DNA of 56,001 bases from a virus. Position 1 is the stretch's first letter, and each line of letters starts with the position of its first letter. Location: positions 1-56,001 of IMG/VR virus record IMGVR_UViG_3300020057_000388, one strand, 5' to 3'. Below, one piece after another: positions 7,995 through 15,098 of this stretch. A program made the translations under genes and the position numbers. The notes beneath the pieces were generated by a model, which saw only the letters and a list, made by a program, of their open reading frames with translations, made no database searches and was not told the origin of the DNA.

Positions 7995-8173
7995 AGCCAC
8001 CACGCGAGACGATGGACGCGAGGTGCGCGCAGTGCGGGCGCACGTCTGCGGTCGAAGTCTCGTCGGTGCTGGTCGAGGTGCCGTGCCCGCGGTGCGGCAG
8101 CCAGTATCCGCAGCCGGTGAAAGCAGTAGCACGGGAAAAACTGCTGGCGTCGATGCGCCGACAGCGTGTGTAA
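7991..8173 (+). CDS. Small zinc-ribbon protein
   Basis: 60 residues with two cysteine pairs, CAQCG near residue 12-16 and CPRCG about residue 34-38, ending in a basic helix (AREKLLASMRRQR). This is a compact zinc ribbon of the sort that binds nucleic acid or a protein partner. The GTG start at 7991 overlaps the HNH stop. No family assigned. Confidence 0.6.
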   Translation: MKPPRETMDARCAQCGRTSAVEVSSVLVEVPCPRCGSQYPQPVKAVAREKLLASMRRQRV

Positions 8174-8189
8174 CGGGAGGGGGTGCAAG

Positions 8190-8657
8190 GTGGGGCATCA
8201 TAGCGAGCATCGCCCGCAGTATTCGCACTTGGCTGCCGCGCTGACGGCGTACTTCTCGGCGAAGGTTGGCAGCGCGGGGCGCTGCACGCTGGCGGACCCT
8301 GGCCGCATTCGGGGTGACGTCGACCCGAGCGCAAACAGCGACCGCATCGCCGAGATCGCGGTGGCACTCGCGCAGGTCGCCATCGAGGGGCGGGTGGCGC
8401 TGGAGCTGGAGACGTTGCACGCGCACCTGCCGGTGCGGTTCGACCCGGACGCCAAGCCGGCGAAGAACATGAGTCCAGTCACGTACGGCAAGCTCGACGT
8501 GATGACCCGCGAGTTTGGCGGCACTTGGTACGAAAGAAAATACGGGAGCGTGGTGAAGCAGGCGCGCGACGAGGCAGCCTTCCAGCTCGCGCGCCGTGGG
8601 CTGATTCCAGAACCGTCGTGGTTCAACGACGAGAAGCAAGCACGGGGGATGGCGTGA
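8190..8657 (+). CDS. Hypothetical early protein
   Basis: 155 residues. Begins HHSEHRPQYSHLAAALTAYFSAKV and continues with a stretch on cell-size or valence-like conserved positions (AVALAQVAIEGRVALELETL) and a C-terminal TREFGGTWYERKYGSVVKQARDEA. The start is GTG 8190, six bases after GGGAGGGGG; an earlier GTG at 8166 overlaps the previous gene. The position late in the early operon would suit an antiterminator or regulator (inference only); no recognised motif. Confidence 0.6.
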   Translation: MGHHSEHRPQYSHLAAALTAYFSAKVGSAGRCTLADPGRIRGDVDPSANSDRIAEIAVALAQVAIEGRVALELETLHAHLPVRFDPDAKPAKNMSPVTYGKLDVMTREFGGTWYERKYGSVVKQARDEAAFQLARRGLIPEPSWFNDEKQARGMA

Positions 8658-9265
8658 TGGTGGACGAGATGAACGAGGACGGGCAGGACAACGAGCTGAC
8701 CTATGTGGCAGTCGAGGGTGCGGAGGGGCCGACGGTCGACCGCGCAAGCTACGACGCCTGGAAGCAAAGCGTCATCCAGGTGGGGAAGTACGGCACTGGC
8801 GTGCCGTGGGCGCTGGGTGATCTACTCGTCGAGGGTGAGCGGAAGTTCGGTGAGGACTACGCGGCCGTCATCCCCGACCTGGAAGCCTACAGCTACAAGC
8901 CGGCGACCCTCACGCAGTTTCTGTTCGTCGCGAAGAACGTACCCGGCGGTGAGAACGGGCGCCGCAGAGTCGGCGTCGTCGACTGGTCGCACCACAAGGA
9001 AGTGGCGTCGCTCACGGCCGAACAGCAGGTCGAATGGCTCGAAGCCTGCGAGCGCGACCAGCTCTCGGTCAAGACGCTGCGCGAGAAGCTGAAGGCTGCC
9101 GGCCTGCGGAAGTCGCGCGCCAGCACGCCGCGCACCTGCGAGGGCTGCACGCAGTACGCCGAGCAGGTCGCGGCCATGCAGGCCATCATCAACGACCAGC
9201 AGGACGAGATCGAAGGGGCGCGCGCCGCGGTGCAGATGGAGTCGGCCGAGGCTGCCGGTGCGTAG
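8657..9265 (+). CDS. Hypothetical protein with HH-x-VA-L...WL motif
   Basis: 202 residues. The region YDAWKQSVIQVGKYGTGVPW ALGDLLVEGERKFGEDY, then a SYKPATLTQFLFVAKNVP helix, then WSHHKEVASLTAEQQVEWLEACERDQLSVKTLREKL, resembles a recurrent phage/plasmid protein related to ParB-like or DUF3102 proteins, which often bind DNA. A CEGCTQY pair precedes a C-terminal coiled coil (EQVAAMQAIINDQQDEIEGA). ATG 8657 overlaps the previous stop (ATG within GTGATG). Family resemblance is from memory and moderate. Confidence 0.6.
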   Translation: MVDEMNEDGQDNELTYVAVEGAEGPTVDRASYDAWKQSVIQVGKYGTGVPWALGDLLVEGERKFGEDYAAVIPDLEAYSYKPATLTQFLFVAKNVPGGENGRRRVGVVDWSHHKEVASLTAEQQVEWLEACERDQLSVKTLREKLKAAGLRKSRASTPRTCEGCTQYAEQVAAMQAIINDQQDEIEGARAAVQMESAEAAGA

Positions 9266-9584
9266 AATCCCCCGCGACGCGGTGCTGATGGGCTGGAAGG
9301 AAATTGCCGGGGCGCTCGGCTACTCCGAGGATCGCATGCGCGACATCGCGGCGACCGAGGATCTGCCGGTGTTCCGCATGGGGGTCGATGTCGGCGAGGA
9401 CCGTGGCCCCGGCGCACAGGTCGTGCTCACGGGGGCCGCGCTGCATGAGTGGGCGCGGGCTCGGTCGCTCGGCTACTCGCGCCGATCGTGGCGCCTGGCG
9501 ATCGCTGATCGCATGCGAAATGCGTTCGATCGTGTGTTCACGGGCGGCAATTCCGCACCCGTTCGGATGGCGAAAAGCGCCTGA
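9258..9584 (+). CDS. Helix-turn-helix DNA-binding protein (excisionase/MerR-like)
   Basis: 108 residues. MGWKEIAGALGYSEDRMRDIAATEDLPVFRMG is a MerR/excisionase-type helix-turn-helix with a following wing, then ALHEWARARSLGYSRRSW. GTG start 9258 overlaps the previous gene by eight bases; an in-frame ATG at 9288 would give just the domain. It is the last gene before the promoter with a palindrome at 9643-9672, so it is a candidate for the protein that binds there (inference). Confidence 0.6.
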   Translation: MRRIPRDAVLMGWKEIAGALGYSEDRMRDIAATEDLPVFRMGVDVGEDRGPGAQVVLTGAALHEWARARSLGYSRRSWRLAIADRMRNAFDRVFTGGNSAPVRMAKSA

Positions 9585-9642
9585 CGAATGATCGGCCCGC
9601 GATTGCCCCGCGTATGGCCGGAGTCGGGCCAGGGATGACACC

Positions 9643-9672
9643 TTGACTTGACACGACGGGTACCCGTATAAG
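9643..9672 (+). promoter_or_regulatory. Strong sigma70-like promoter with operator palindrome in spacer
   Basis: TTGACT (9643-9648), an 18-base spacer, then TATAAG (9667-9672). The perfect 12-base palindrome ACGGGTACCCGT occupies 9656-9667, between and touching the -10, where a bound repressor would block polymerase. The half-site ACGGGT is the same as in the 17-bp palindrome at 3955-3971. Confidence 0.7.
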
Positions 9673-9678
9673 CCACCA

Positions 9679-9810
9679 TCGCAATTGTTCCCGAGGGGAA
9701 CGAACGGTAAACGCGAGCAGGAGTGCGCCATGCACTGCAACTAGATCGCAAACCATCTGAGATGAACCCGCGGGGCGCCAGGCTGCGAAGCCGGCGCCCC
9801 GCTTGCGTTT
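9679..9810 (+). ncRNA. Candidate small RNA (promoter to terminator, about 130 nt)
   Basis: Starting about seven bases after the -10, the transcript would run to the hairpin at 9770-9802. It contains a minimal reading frame, ATG CAC TGC AAC stop at 9730-9744, preceded by AGGAG with six-base spacing, so it could be a leader with a minigene or a regulatory RNA. No longer gene fits between promoter and hairpin. If the hairpin does not terminate, this is instead the leader of the glycan operon. Confidence 0.45.
9770..9810 (+). terminator. Strong GC hairpin with GCGA tetraloop, terminator-like
   Basis: GCGGGGCGCC (9770-9779) pairs with GGCGCCCCGC (9793-9802), and inside it GGCT (9781-9784) pairs with AGCC (9789-9792) around a GCGA loop, leaving one bulged A. 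A weak T-rich tail (TTGCGTTT) follows. The stem is among the strongest in the window. Confidence 0.6.
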
Positions 9811-9823
9811 CCGACGTCACAAG

Positions 9824-9982
9824 ATGAAGCGACCAAAGGTCAAACGACCGACCCCGACTTCGGTTGAGGTGTCGATCGAGCCAGCCGAACCGGCCAAGCC
9901 GGTGAACGGCGGCAACAGGTCGCTTCTGTCCAGAAATGGGCATGGCAGTAAATCGAAGGGCAATATTCAAGAGCCGCACTAG
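9824..9982 (+). CDS. Small basic/proline-rich protein
   Basis: 52 residues beginning MKRPKVKRPTPTSVEVSIEP and ending KSKGNIQEPH. Basic at the N-terminus and low in complexity, with no recognised domain. The ATG is 14 bases after the terminator-like tail, with only a weak purine stretch before it. The next 170 bases to the glycosyltransferase start are open in other frames but show no clear start. It may be real or a chance frame. Confidence 0.4.
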   Translation: MKRPKVKRPTPTSVEVSIEPAEPAKPVNGGNRSLLSRNGHGSKSKGNIQEPH

Positions 9983-10151
9983 CGGCCATCGAGCAGGCGG
10001 GACGACCCCGCCGACTACGAAGCGGCCTCGGGCTGCACCCCTTCCGGGGTGCGGTACCGGGGCCGTCGTACTTTTGGCCGGTTGCGCTTCGCGCGCGCGG
10101 CAACGGCGTCGTCACTGGCGCCGCATCTTCAAGTGCGCCCGAGGAGCCTTC

Positions 10152-10769
10152 GTGGACCTGCTGCCTACCCTAACGATCGTCACGCCGGTGACGCGCGTCG
10201 CGAACCTGCCCGAAATCGGGCGGTCGATCGCGACTGCGCTGCGCAATGCCGGCGAGGACATGCCGATAGTGTGGTGGCGGTCGCTCGCATCGTTCCTCAT
10301 CGTCGATGATGTCACGCAGACTGATCGCGCCTTGCCGTTCCTCTGCCGCATGACGCGCTGCCATGTAACGGGCCGCGTCGGCTCGGCAGAGCGTAGCGAC
10401 GTGCTCGACCGCCTTGCCGGCGGATACGTCTGCTTCCTCGACGACGACACCACGATGCACCCCGAGTATCTGGCGACCGTCGCGCACTACATGCGCACGA
10501 AGCCAGGGCACGCCATCGTTGTCGATCAAGTCGACGCCGCGGGGAACCTGCGGTGCATCGCTGCGCCGGATCGTGTGCAGCCCTGCATGATCGACACGGG
10601 ACAGTGCTGCGTGCCGTTCGACTTGATCGGCGAGCTGCGGTGGAACCGCGATCGCTACGAATGCGACGGGGAGTTTTACCAAGCGGTGTACCAACGCCAT
10701 CCGGCGCGGTTCGTGTTCGTCAATCGCACGCTCTCGATCTACAACGGCATTCCGGCGTGCGACTCGTAG
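10152..10769 (+). CDS. GT-A type glycosyltransferase
   Basis: 205 residues. TLTIVTPVTRVANLPEIGRSI opens a GT-A Rossmann-like fold; CFLDDDTTMHPEYL holds the DxD metal motif and VFVNRTLSIYNGIPACDS closes the domain. The protein should transfer a sugar from a nucleotide donor; donor and acceptor are unknown. GTG 10152 is chosen because GAGGAG lies five bases upstream and the fold starts there. The longer upstream frame is Arg/Pro-rich junk. It heads a five-gene glycan operon and overlaps the next gene by 13 bases. Confidence 0.8.
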   Translation: MDLLPTLTIVTPVTRVANLPEIGRSIATALRNAGEDMPIVWWRSLASFLIVDDVTQTDRALPFLCRMTRCHVTGRVGSAERSDVLDRLAGGYVCFLDDDTTMHPEYLATVAHYMRTKPGHAIVVDQVDAAGNLRCIAAPDRVQPCMIDTGQCCVPFDLIGELRWNRDRYECDGEFYQAVYQRHPARFVFVNRTLSIYNGIPACDS

Positions 10770-11563
10770 CCGGTGGTCCGGGCCTTGGCGATGCCATGGT
10801 CCTTTCCGCGGTGGCGCACGAGATCCGCCGCCAGCGTCCATCGGAACCGATCACCCTCGCTGTCGCCTACCCTGAGCTGTACGTCGGCAATCTCGACGTG
10901 ATGACTGAGCCATGGTCGCCGAGCTCGCCGCGCACGTTCGCGGCGCTCGACGACATGAACACCACGGGCGGTGAGCATCAGGTCACGTTCATGTGTCGGC
11001 AGCTCGGGCTTGAGCCGCCGACGACGATTCAGCAACGCGCATATTTCATGGTGGGTGAGGGTGGCGAATCGCCCCCCTTCCCGCGGTACGTGACGGTCCA
11101 GTCGAGCGCAGGGCCGTGGGCAGGAAACACGAAGCGATGGCCGGCGCAGGACTGGCGCGAGCTGGTCGCCCGCCTCGCGAGCGATGGGCGCGTCAAGGTG
11201 GTGCAGGTCGGGTCGACTGACGACCCGGACGTCGGCGCCGACATCGACGCGCGCGGCTGGCCGGTTCGGCTCAGCATGCGCCTGCTGGCCGATGCGCGCT
11301 GTCACGTCGGACCGATCTCTGGGCCGATGCACCTCGCGAACGCCGTGCGGACGCGATCGGTGATCGTAGCCGGGGGCCGCGAGCAGCGCGAGGTAGTCGG
11401 ATACGTCGGTGACGTGTGGGTCGAGAAACGCGTGGCCTGCTCGCCGTGCTGGCTGACCAGCTGTCCCGTCGAGAACGGCAACAAGATCGCCCCGTGCTTC
11501 TCGGCGATCTCGGTTTTTGAGGTCTTGGAAGCGGTCAACATGGTCCTGGAAGGGGCAGCGTGA
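10757..11563 (+). CDS. Glycosyltransferase family 9 (heptosyltransferase-like)
   Basis: 268 residues of GT-B fold. The N-terminal glycine loop VAGGPGLGDAMVLSAVAHEI, the VTVQSSAGPWAGNTKRWPAQ DWRELVARL segment and GPISGPMHLANAV are typical of GT9 (ADP-heptose transferases and relatives). A Cys-rich stretch (ACSPCWLTSCP) follows. The GTG start lies inside the previous gene. It probably acts on a lipid- or protein-linked glycan in the cytoplasm. A second GT9 is encoded three genes downstream. Confidence 0.85.
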   Translation: MRLVAGGPGLGDAMVLSAVAHEIRRQRPSEPITLAVAYPELYVGNLDVMTEPWSPSSPRTFAALDDMNTTGGEHQVTFMCRQLGLEPPTTIQQRAYFMVGEGGESPPFPRYVTVQSSAGPWAGNTKRWPAQDWRELVARLASDGRVKVVQVGSTDDPDVGADIDARGWPVRLSMRLLADARCHVGPISGPMHLANAVRTRSVIVAGGREQREVVGYVGDVWVEKRVACSPCWLTSCPVENGNKIAPCFSAISVFEVLEAVNMVLEGAA

Positions 11564-12255
11564 GCGAGACGGTTCAGTCAACCGAGATCATCGACGGCGT
11601 GTCGCTCGTCGTGCATGACAGCGCGGGCGCTGGCTCGACGCTCGGCGTCGTCAAGGAGCTGCGCGAAGATTGCTACGGCGTCCGCGAGCTGAACCTGCAG
11701 CCCGGTGACGTCGTCGTCGACATCGGCGCGCACACTGGCGCGTTCGCCTGCTTCCTCGCGCTCCGCTACGGCGTGCGTGCCTATAGCTACGAGCCCGCCG
11801 CCGACAATTTCCGCCACCTGCAGCTGACCATCGCGGCCAACGGTGTCGCCGATCTCGTCGAGCCGCATCATGCTGGCGTGAGCAGTGACGGCCGCGCGGT
11901 CCGGGTCGTAACGCCGAGCTATAACACCGGCGGCGGAAGTAGTTTCTACGTCGGCGACCCGAGCGGACACCTCGTCAGCGAAGCACCATCAACCACGCTA
12001 GACGCCATCTTCGAGCGGTACGCGATCGAGCGCTGTGCGCTGCTCAAGGTCGATTGCGAGGGGATGGAATTCGAGGTGCTGCGGACGTTCGCCGCATGGG
12101 CGAGCGTCGCCAACCTCGGCATGGAAGTGCACGACTTCGGCGACATTCCTGACCGAGACGTGCCGGGCCCGCTGAAGCTGTGTGCGTCACGTGTCAGCGG
12201 TCAGGTGCGCACGGTCGTGATCGCGTCACCGCATAACGGTTTCGAGTGGACGTGA
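11560..12255 (+). CDS. FkbM-family methyltransferase
   Basis: 231 residues. SAM-binding motif I is VVDIGAHTGAFACFLA, followed by AYSYEPAADNFRHLQLTIAAN and the family hallmark LLKVDCEGMEFEVLRTF. FkbM enzymes O-methylate sugars or similar hydroxyls, which fits its position between glycosyltransferases: a cap or decoration step on the glycan. GTG start overlaps the GT9 stop (GTGA). Confidence 0.88.
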   Translation: MSETVQSTEIIDGVSLVVHDSAGAGSTLGVVKELREDCYGVRELNLQPGDVVVDIGAHTGAFACFLALRYGVRAYSYEPAADNFRHLQLTIAANGVADLVEPHHAGVSSDGRAVRVVTPSYNTGGGSSFYVGDPSGHLVSEAPSTTLDAIFERYAIERCALLKVDCEGMEFEVLRTFAAWASVANLGMEVHDFGDIPDRDVPGPLKLCASRVSGQVRTVVIASPHNGFEWT

Positions 12256-12265
12256 GGGGGTCGGG

Positions 12266-12883
12266 ATGCTGAAGCGGTTCGGACTCATTACGGCGGTCGA
12301 TGCAACCGCGATCGCGCACTCGTTGCTCGCGGTTGCGAAACAGTTCGCGGGTACGACGCTGAACCTCTGCGAAATCGGTATTTGCCACGGCGAAACCTCG
12401 CGCGGCATGGCCGAGTTCCTGACCGACCGCGGCATCGCATTTGACTACGTCGGCGTCGACAACGGCCGCGATGGTGCAGGCGGTGCTGTGTGCGCTGACG
12501 TGCCGCCGTTCGCTGGCGCGCGCGTGGTGCAGGGCGAGTCGAGTCACGTCTACATCGAAGTTTCCAACGGGCTGCATTTCCTGTTCGTCGACGGCGGACA
12601 CGACATCAATCACGTGATGCTCGATGCGTTGCACTACGGCGACAAGGTTCTGCCGGGCGGACGCATGATCCTGCATGACGCGTCGCCGCTGGCACAGAAC
12701 AAATGCGACTGGCAGGGCACGGGTCCGAAGCACCACCCCGATTTCGGCACGGCCACGCTCGAAGCCATTCGCAAACTCGGAATGCTGCCGATGCTGCGGC
12801 CCGACTGGCGCATCGTGGAACATACGTACGACCCGGCCCTCGACTACGGCGGTGTCATCGTGTTCGAGCGCGTGGCGATCTAA
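12266..12883 (+). CDS. Class I SAM methyltransferase (Methyltransf_24-like)
   Basis: 205 residues. NLCEIGICHGETSRGMAEFL is motif I, FDYVGVDNGRDG follows, then VSNGLHFLFVDGGHDINHVM LDALHYGDKVLPGGRMILHDAS, the pattern of the Methyltransf_24/cephalosporin-hydroxylase-like group. GAGGGGGTCGGG precedes the ATG. Likely a second glycan-modifying methyltransferase in the operon. Confidence 0.8.
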   Translation: MLKRFGLITAVDATAIAHSLLAVAKQFAGTTLNLCEIGICHGETSRGMAEFLTDRGIAFDYVGVDNGRDGAGGAVCADVPPFAGARVVQGESSHVYIEVSNGLHFLFVDGGHDINHVMLDALHYGDKVLPGGRMILHDASPLAQNKCDWQGTGPKHHPDFGTATLEAIRKLGMLPMLRPDWRIVEHTYDPALDYGGVIVFERVAI

Positions 12884-12886
12884 GCC

Positions 12887-13693
12887 GTGCGCCTATTTCT
12901 GCGCGGTTCGCTCGGCGACGAGGTCGCCATGACGGCCACGGTGCGCGCGCTGCGGGCCTTCCGCCCGAGCGAGCGTGTGACGGTGGACGTCCGACGGCCC
13001 GAGCTGTTCGAGAGCAATCCTCACCTCGAAGGCGGATGGGAAGATGACGGCACCGTCGTTGTTCTGCCGCTCGGTGGGTACGCCGGCCAGCACATGGCCG
13101 ACTCGTACGCCCACGCCTGCGGCATCGACCACGCCTCGCCAATGTACGAGCAGCTGCAGTGCCGTGAGCCTCAGATATTCCTGACCACCGCCGAGCGCGC
13201 GACAGCCAAGGCGCTCGACAATCCTCACGGCGCGGTTGCCGTCGACGCATGGGCCGGATGGCCGAGCCGGCGCTGGCCGCGCGCTTCGTGGGAACGGCTC
13301 GTCGCTGCGTTGTCGGATGAGCTCGTGCCAGTCATCGAAGTCGGCGCGACGGTGCCTGACTGCAACGGTGGTCGCCGCAATAGCCCGCTGCCGCAAACGG
13401 ACGCGAGCTACCTCGACCAGCTGACGATCCGCGAAACCGCGGCCGTGCTCGAACGCTGCGCGCTGTACGTCGGCAACGACTCGGGCCTGATGCACGTCGC
13501 TGCTGCAGTTGACTGCCCGCAAGTCATCGTGTTCGGCGCCATGCCGTCGGCCGTCCGAGCGTACGCCAGCACGACGGCCGCGAATCCGGGCGACCCGTGT
13601 GGCTGCGCTGAGCACTGCATGGCGCAGCCGCAGTGCCCGCTGCGCGTCACGGTCAAGTCGGTTCTCGGAACCGTCCTGCAGCGGCTCTCGTAG
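12887..13693 (+). CDS. Glycosyltransferase family 9 (second copy)
   Basis: 268 residues of GT9 type: LFLRGSLGDEVAMTATVRAL at the N-terminus, AVAVDAWAGWPSRRWPRASWERLVAAL in the middle, and YVGNDSGLMHVAAAVDCPQVIVFGAM, which is the conserved acceptor/donor loop (NDSGLMH). A Cys-rich tail (CGCAEHCMAQPQC) parallels the Cys-rich stretch of the other GT9, so the two are probably diverged paralogues acting in sequence. Starts with GTG three bases after the previous gene. Confidence 0.87.
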   Translation: MRLFLRGSLGDEVAMTATVRALRAFRPSERVTVDVRRPELFESNPHLEGGWEDDGTVVVLPLGGYAGQHMADSYAHACGIDHASPMYEQLQCREPQIFLTTAERATAKALDNPHGAVAVDAWAGWPSRRWPRASWERLVAALSDELVPVIEVGATVPDCNGGRRNSPLPQTDASYLDQLTIRETAAVLERCALYVGNDSGLMHVAAAVDCPQVIVFGAMPSAVRAYASTTAANPGDPCGCAEHCMAQPQCPLRVTVKSVLGTVLQRLS

Positions 13694-13720
13694 TTCACTT
13701 CCACAAGATCGGAACCAGTC

Positions 13721-13945
13721 ATGTCCGTTATCACTCGCGACGGTGGCATCGAAGCAACCGAAGCGCACCTCATTCTCGAATCTGCGATGGCGCGACTCAC
13801 GTTCGACGAGCGCCGCGTGGTCGCGCTTCGCATGGAAAACGCATCGTTCTTCGAGATCGCGCAGGAGCTGAACGTGCGCCCGGATTCGGCACGCGCGCTG
13901 TACGAGACGGCGCGCACAAAGCTGGCGTCGATCATCGGCGAGTAA
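13721..13945 (+). CDS. Sigma-70 region 4-like helix-turn-helix protein
   Basis: 74 residues. LTFDERRVVALRMENASFFEIAQELNVRPDSARALYETARTKLASI has the layout of sigma region 4: a helix, helix-turn-helix with EIAQELNV, then a recognition helix and a basic end. No region 2 is present, so it is not a complete sigma factor. It may recruit or redirect polymerase for late genes, or be an unrelated tri-helical regulator. It follows the glycan operon and precedes three small genes. Confidence 0.65.
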   Translation: MSVITRDGGIEATEAHLILESAMARLTFDERRVVALRMENASFFEIAQELNVRPDSARALYETARTKLASIIGE

Positions 13946-13955
13946 GGGGGGTTCT

Positions 13956-14150
13956 ATGTTTGGGAAGCTGCGGAGGTGGTTCGGGGGAACCCCGACGGGT
14001 GAAGCTGCCCGTCGCGAGCTGGTGATCGACGCCCGTATTCGGGACAACCGCGCCCATGGCGTGCGGCGGAAGGCGTCGCGGAATGCGTTCCGCAAGGCCA
14101 AGCGCCAAGCGCAGCGACGCGCACGACGCGTCACGCGGCACGCGCGATGA
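13956..14150 (+). CDS. Small highly basic protein
   Basis: 64 residues, starting MFGKLRRWFGGTPTGEAARR and ending in an Arg/Ala-rich helix (RKAKRQAQRRARRVTRHAR). The strong positive charge suggests nucleic-acid or acidic-surface binding. The start has AAGGGGGG upstream. The stop overlaps the next start (ATGA). No family recognised. Confidence 0.6.
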   Translation: MFGKLRRWFGGTPTGEAARRELVIDARIRDNRAHGVRRKASRNAFRKAKRQAQRRARRVTRHAR

Positions 14151-14332
14151 TCGAGCTGCGGCTGCAGGACGAGAACGGCAATGGCATCGCGCTGACCGAG
14201 GCAGACAAGGGCGGTGCGCAGCTGACCGTATTCGGCGGCAGCGACAGCGTCATCGTGCGCCTCACGCGCCGGCAAGTCGATGCGCTCGCGCAGGGCGCTG
14301 AGTCAATCGCGGACGGCTCACTGCTCGACTGA
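14147..14332 (+). CDS. Small acidic protein of unknown function
   Basis: 61 residues: MIELRLQDENGNGIALTEAD then GGAQLTVFGGSDSVIVRLTRRQVDALAQ, a beta-rich N-terminus with a C-terminal helix. It overlaps the basic protein before it by ATGA, so both are translated together; a complex of the two is conceivable. Not recognised. Confidence 0.55.
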   Translation: MIELRLQDENGNGIALTEADKGGAQLTVFGGSDSVIVRLTRRQVDALAQGAESIADGSLLD

Positions 14333-14368
14333 GCAGTGACATCACAAAACAAAATCGAGGGGGCTGGT

Positions 14369-15094
14369 ATGGCAAAGCGGGCAGCGGGGAGCGAGGTTGT
14401 GGTGGTCGAGGCTGACATGGTGGACCCGGACGACATCGCCCCTGGTCTCGAGGACGTGGACCTGACCAAGATTCGCACGGTGTCGGGTCTGCGCGAGATC
14501 GGCACCGAGCTGCAGGCTGACGTCCGCGGCTTGCTCGACGAAGTCGACGACCTGACGGACACCGTCGAGTCGCGCGAGGCAACGCTGGCTGCGTACAAGA
14601 GCGTGGCCTGTGACTGGCAGACGACGGCCGAGCAGGCGCAGAGCAACGCCGAGCGTGCGAACCTGACGTCGGTGCAAGCGCTCTCGCTCCGCGACGAAGC
14701 GATGCGCGAGCTACGCGGTGCGCGCTCGCTGTTTATGTCGATCTTGCGCGCCAAGTCCGAGGTGGGTCCCCGGCTGCTTGCGGATCTTCGCGTCGCCAGG
14801 GCGAACGAAGCGGCCTGCGCGGCCTACGCGAAAACGGCCGAATCTGTCAACCACGGCCTTGCGGCCCGCGTGCTGGAGATGGAAGCGGAAGTCGGTGCGA
14901 AGGCCGACGAATTGGCCGAGTGCCAGCATAAGGTCAACGCCGCGCTCGAATCGCGTGACGTCGCTCGCGCGCTACGCGACGACTTGCGCCAGGACGTCGC
15001 GAACCTGAAGTATCGTCTGGTGCCGCTCGTAGCCATCATCGGCGCAGCCATCGGCGGTTCGATCGCGGGCACCATCGCGTCGCTGCTGCGGTAG
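14369..15094 (+). CDS. Coiled-coil protein with C-terminal membrane anchor
   Basis: 241 residues from ATG 14369, preceded by GAGGGGG; a GTG at 14336 in frame has no such site. The body is a long Ala/Glu/Arg-rich coiled coil (about residues 40-215), and the last 25 residues are a hydrophobic Gly/Ile-rich segment (LVPLVAIIGAAIGGSIAGTIA). A tail-anchored coiled coil could act at the membrane, for example in superinfection exclusion or as a scaffold; this is inference. The Type ISP-like gene begins five bases later. Confidence 0.65.
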   Translation: MAKRAAGSEVVVVEADMVDPDDIAPGLEDVDLTKIRTVSGLREIGTELQADVRGLLDEVDDLTDTVESREATLAAYKSVACDWQTTAEQAQSNAERANLTSVQALSLRDEAMRELRGARSLFMSILRAKSEVGPRLLADLRVARANEAACAAYAKTAESVNHGLAARVLEMEAEVGAKADELAECQHKVNAALESRDVARALRDDLRQDVANLKYRLVPLVAIIGAAIGGSIAGTIASLLR

Positions 15095-15098
15095 GTCA

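Noticed and set aside
7353-8747. Minus-strand open frame of 464 codons
   Set aside because: Opposite to four overlapping, coupled plus-strand genes; no motif, only Arg/Pro-rich sequence.
12893-14275. Minus-strand open frame of 460 codons across GT9 and small genes
   Set aside because: Covers several well-supported plus-strand genes and has the Arg/Ala/His composition of an antisense shadow.
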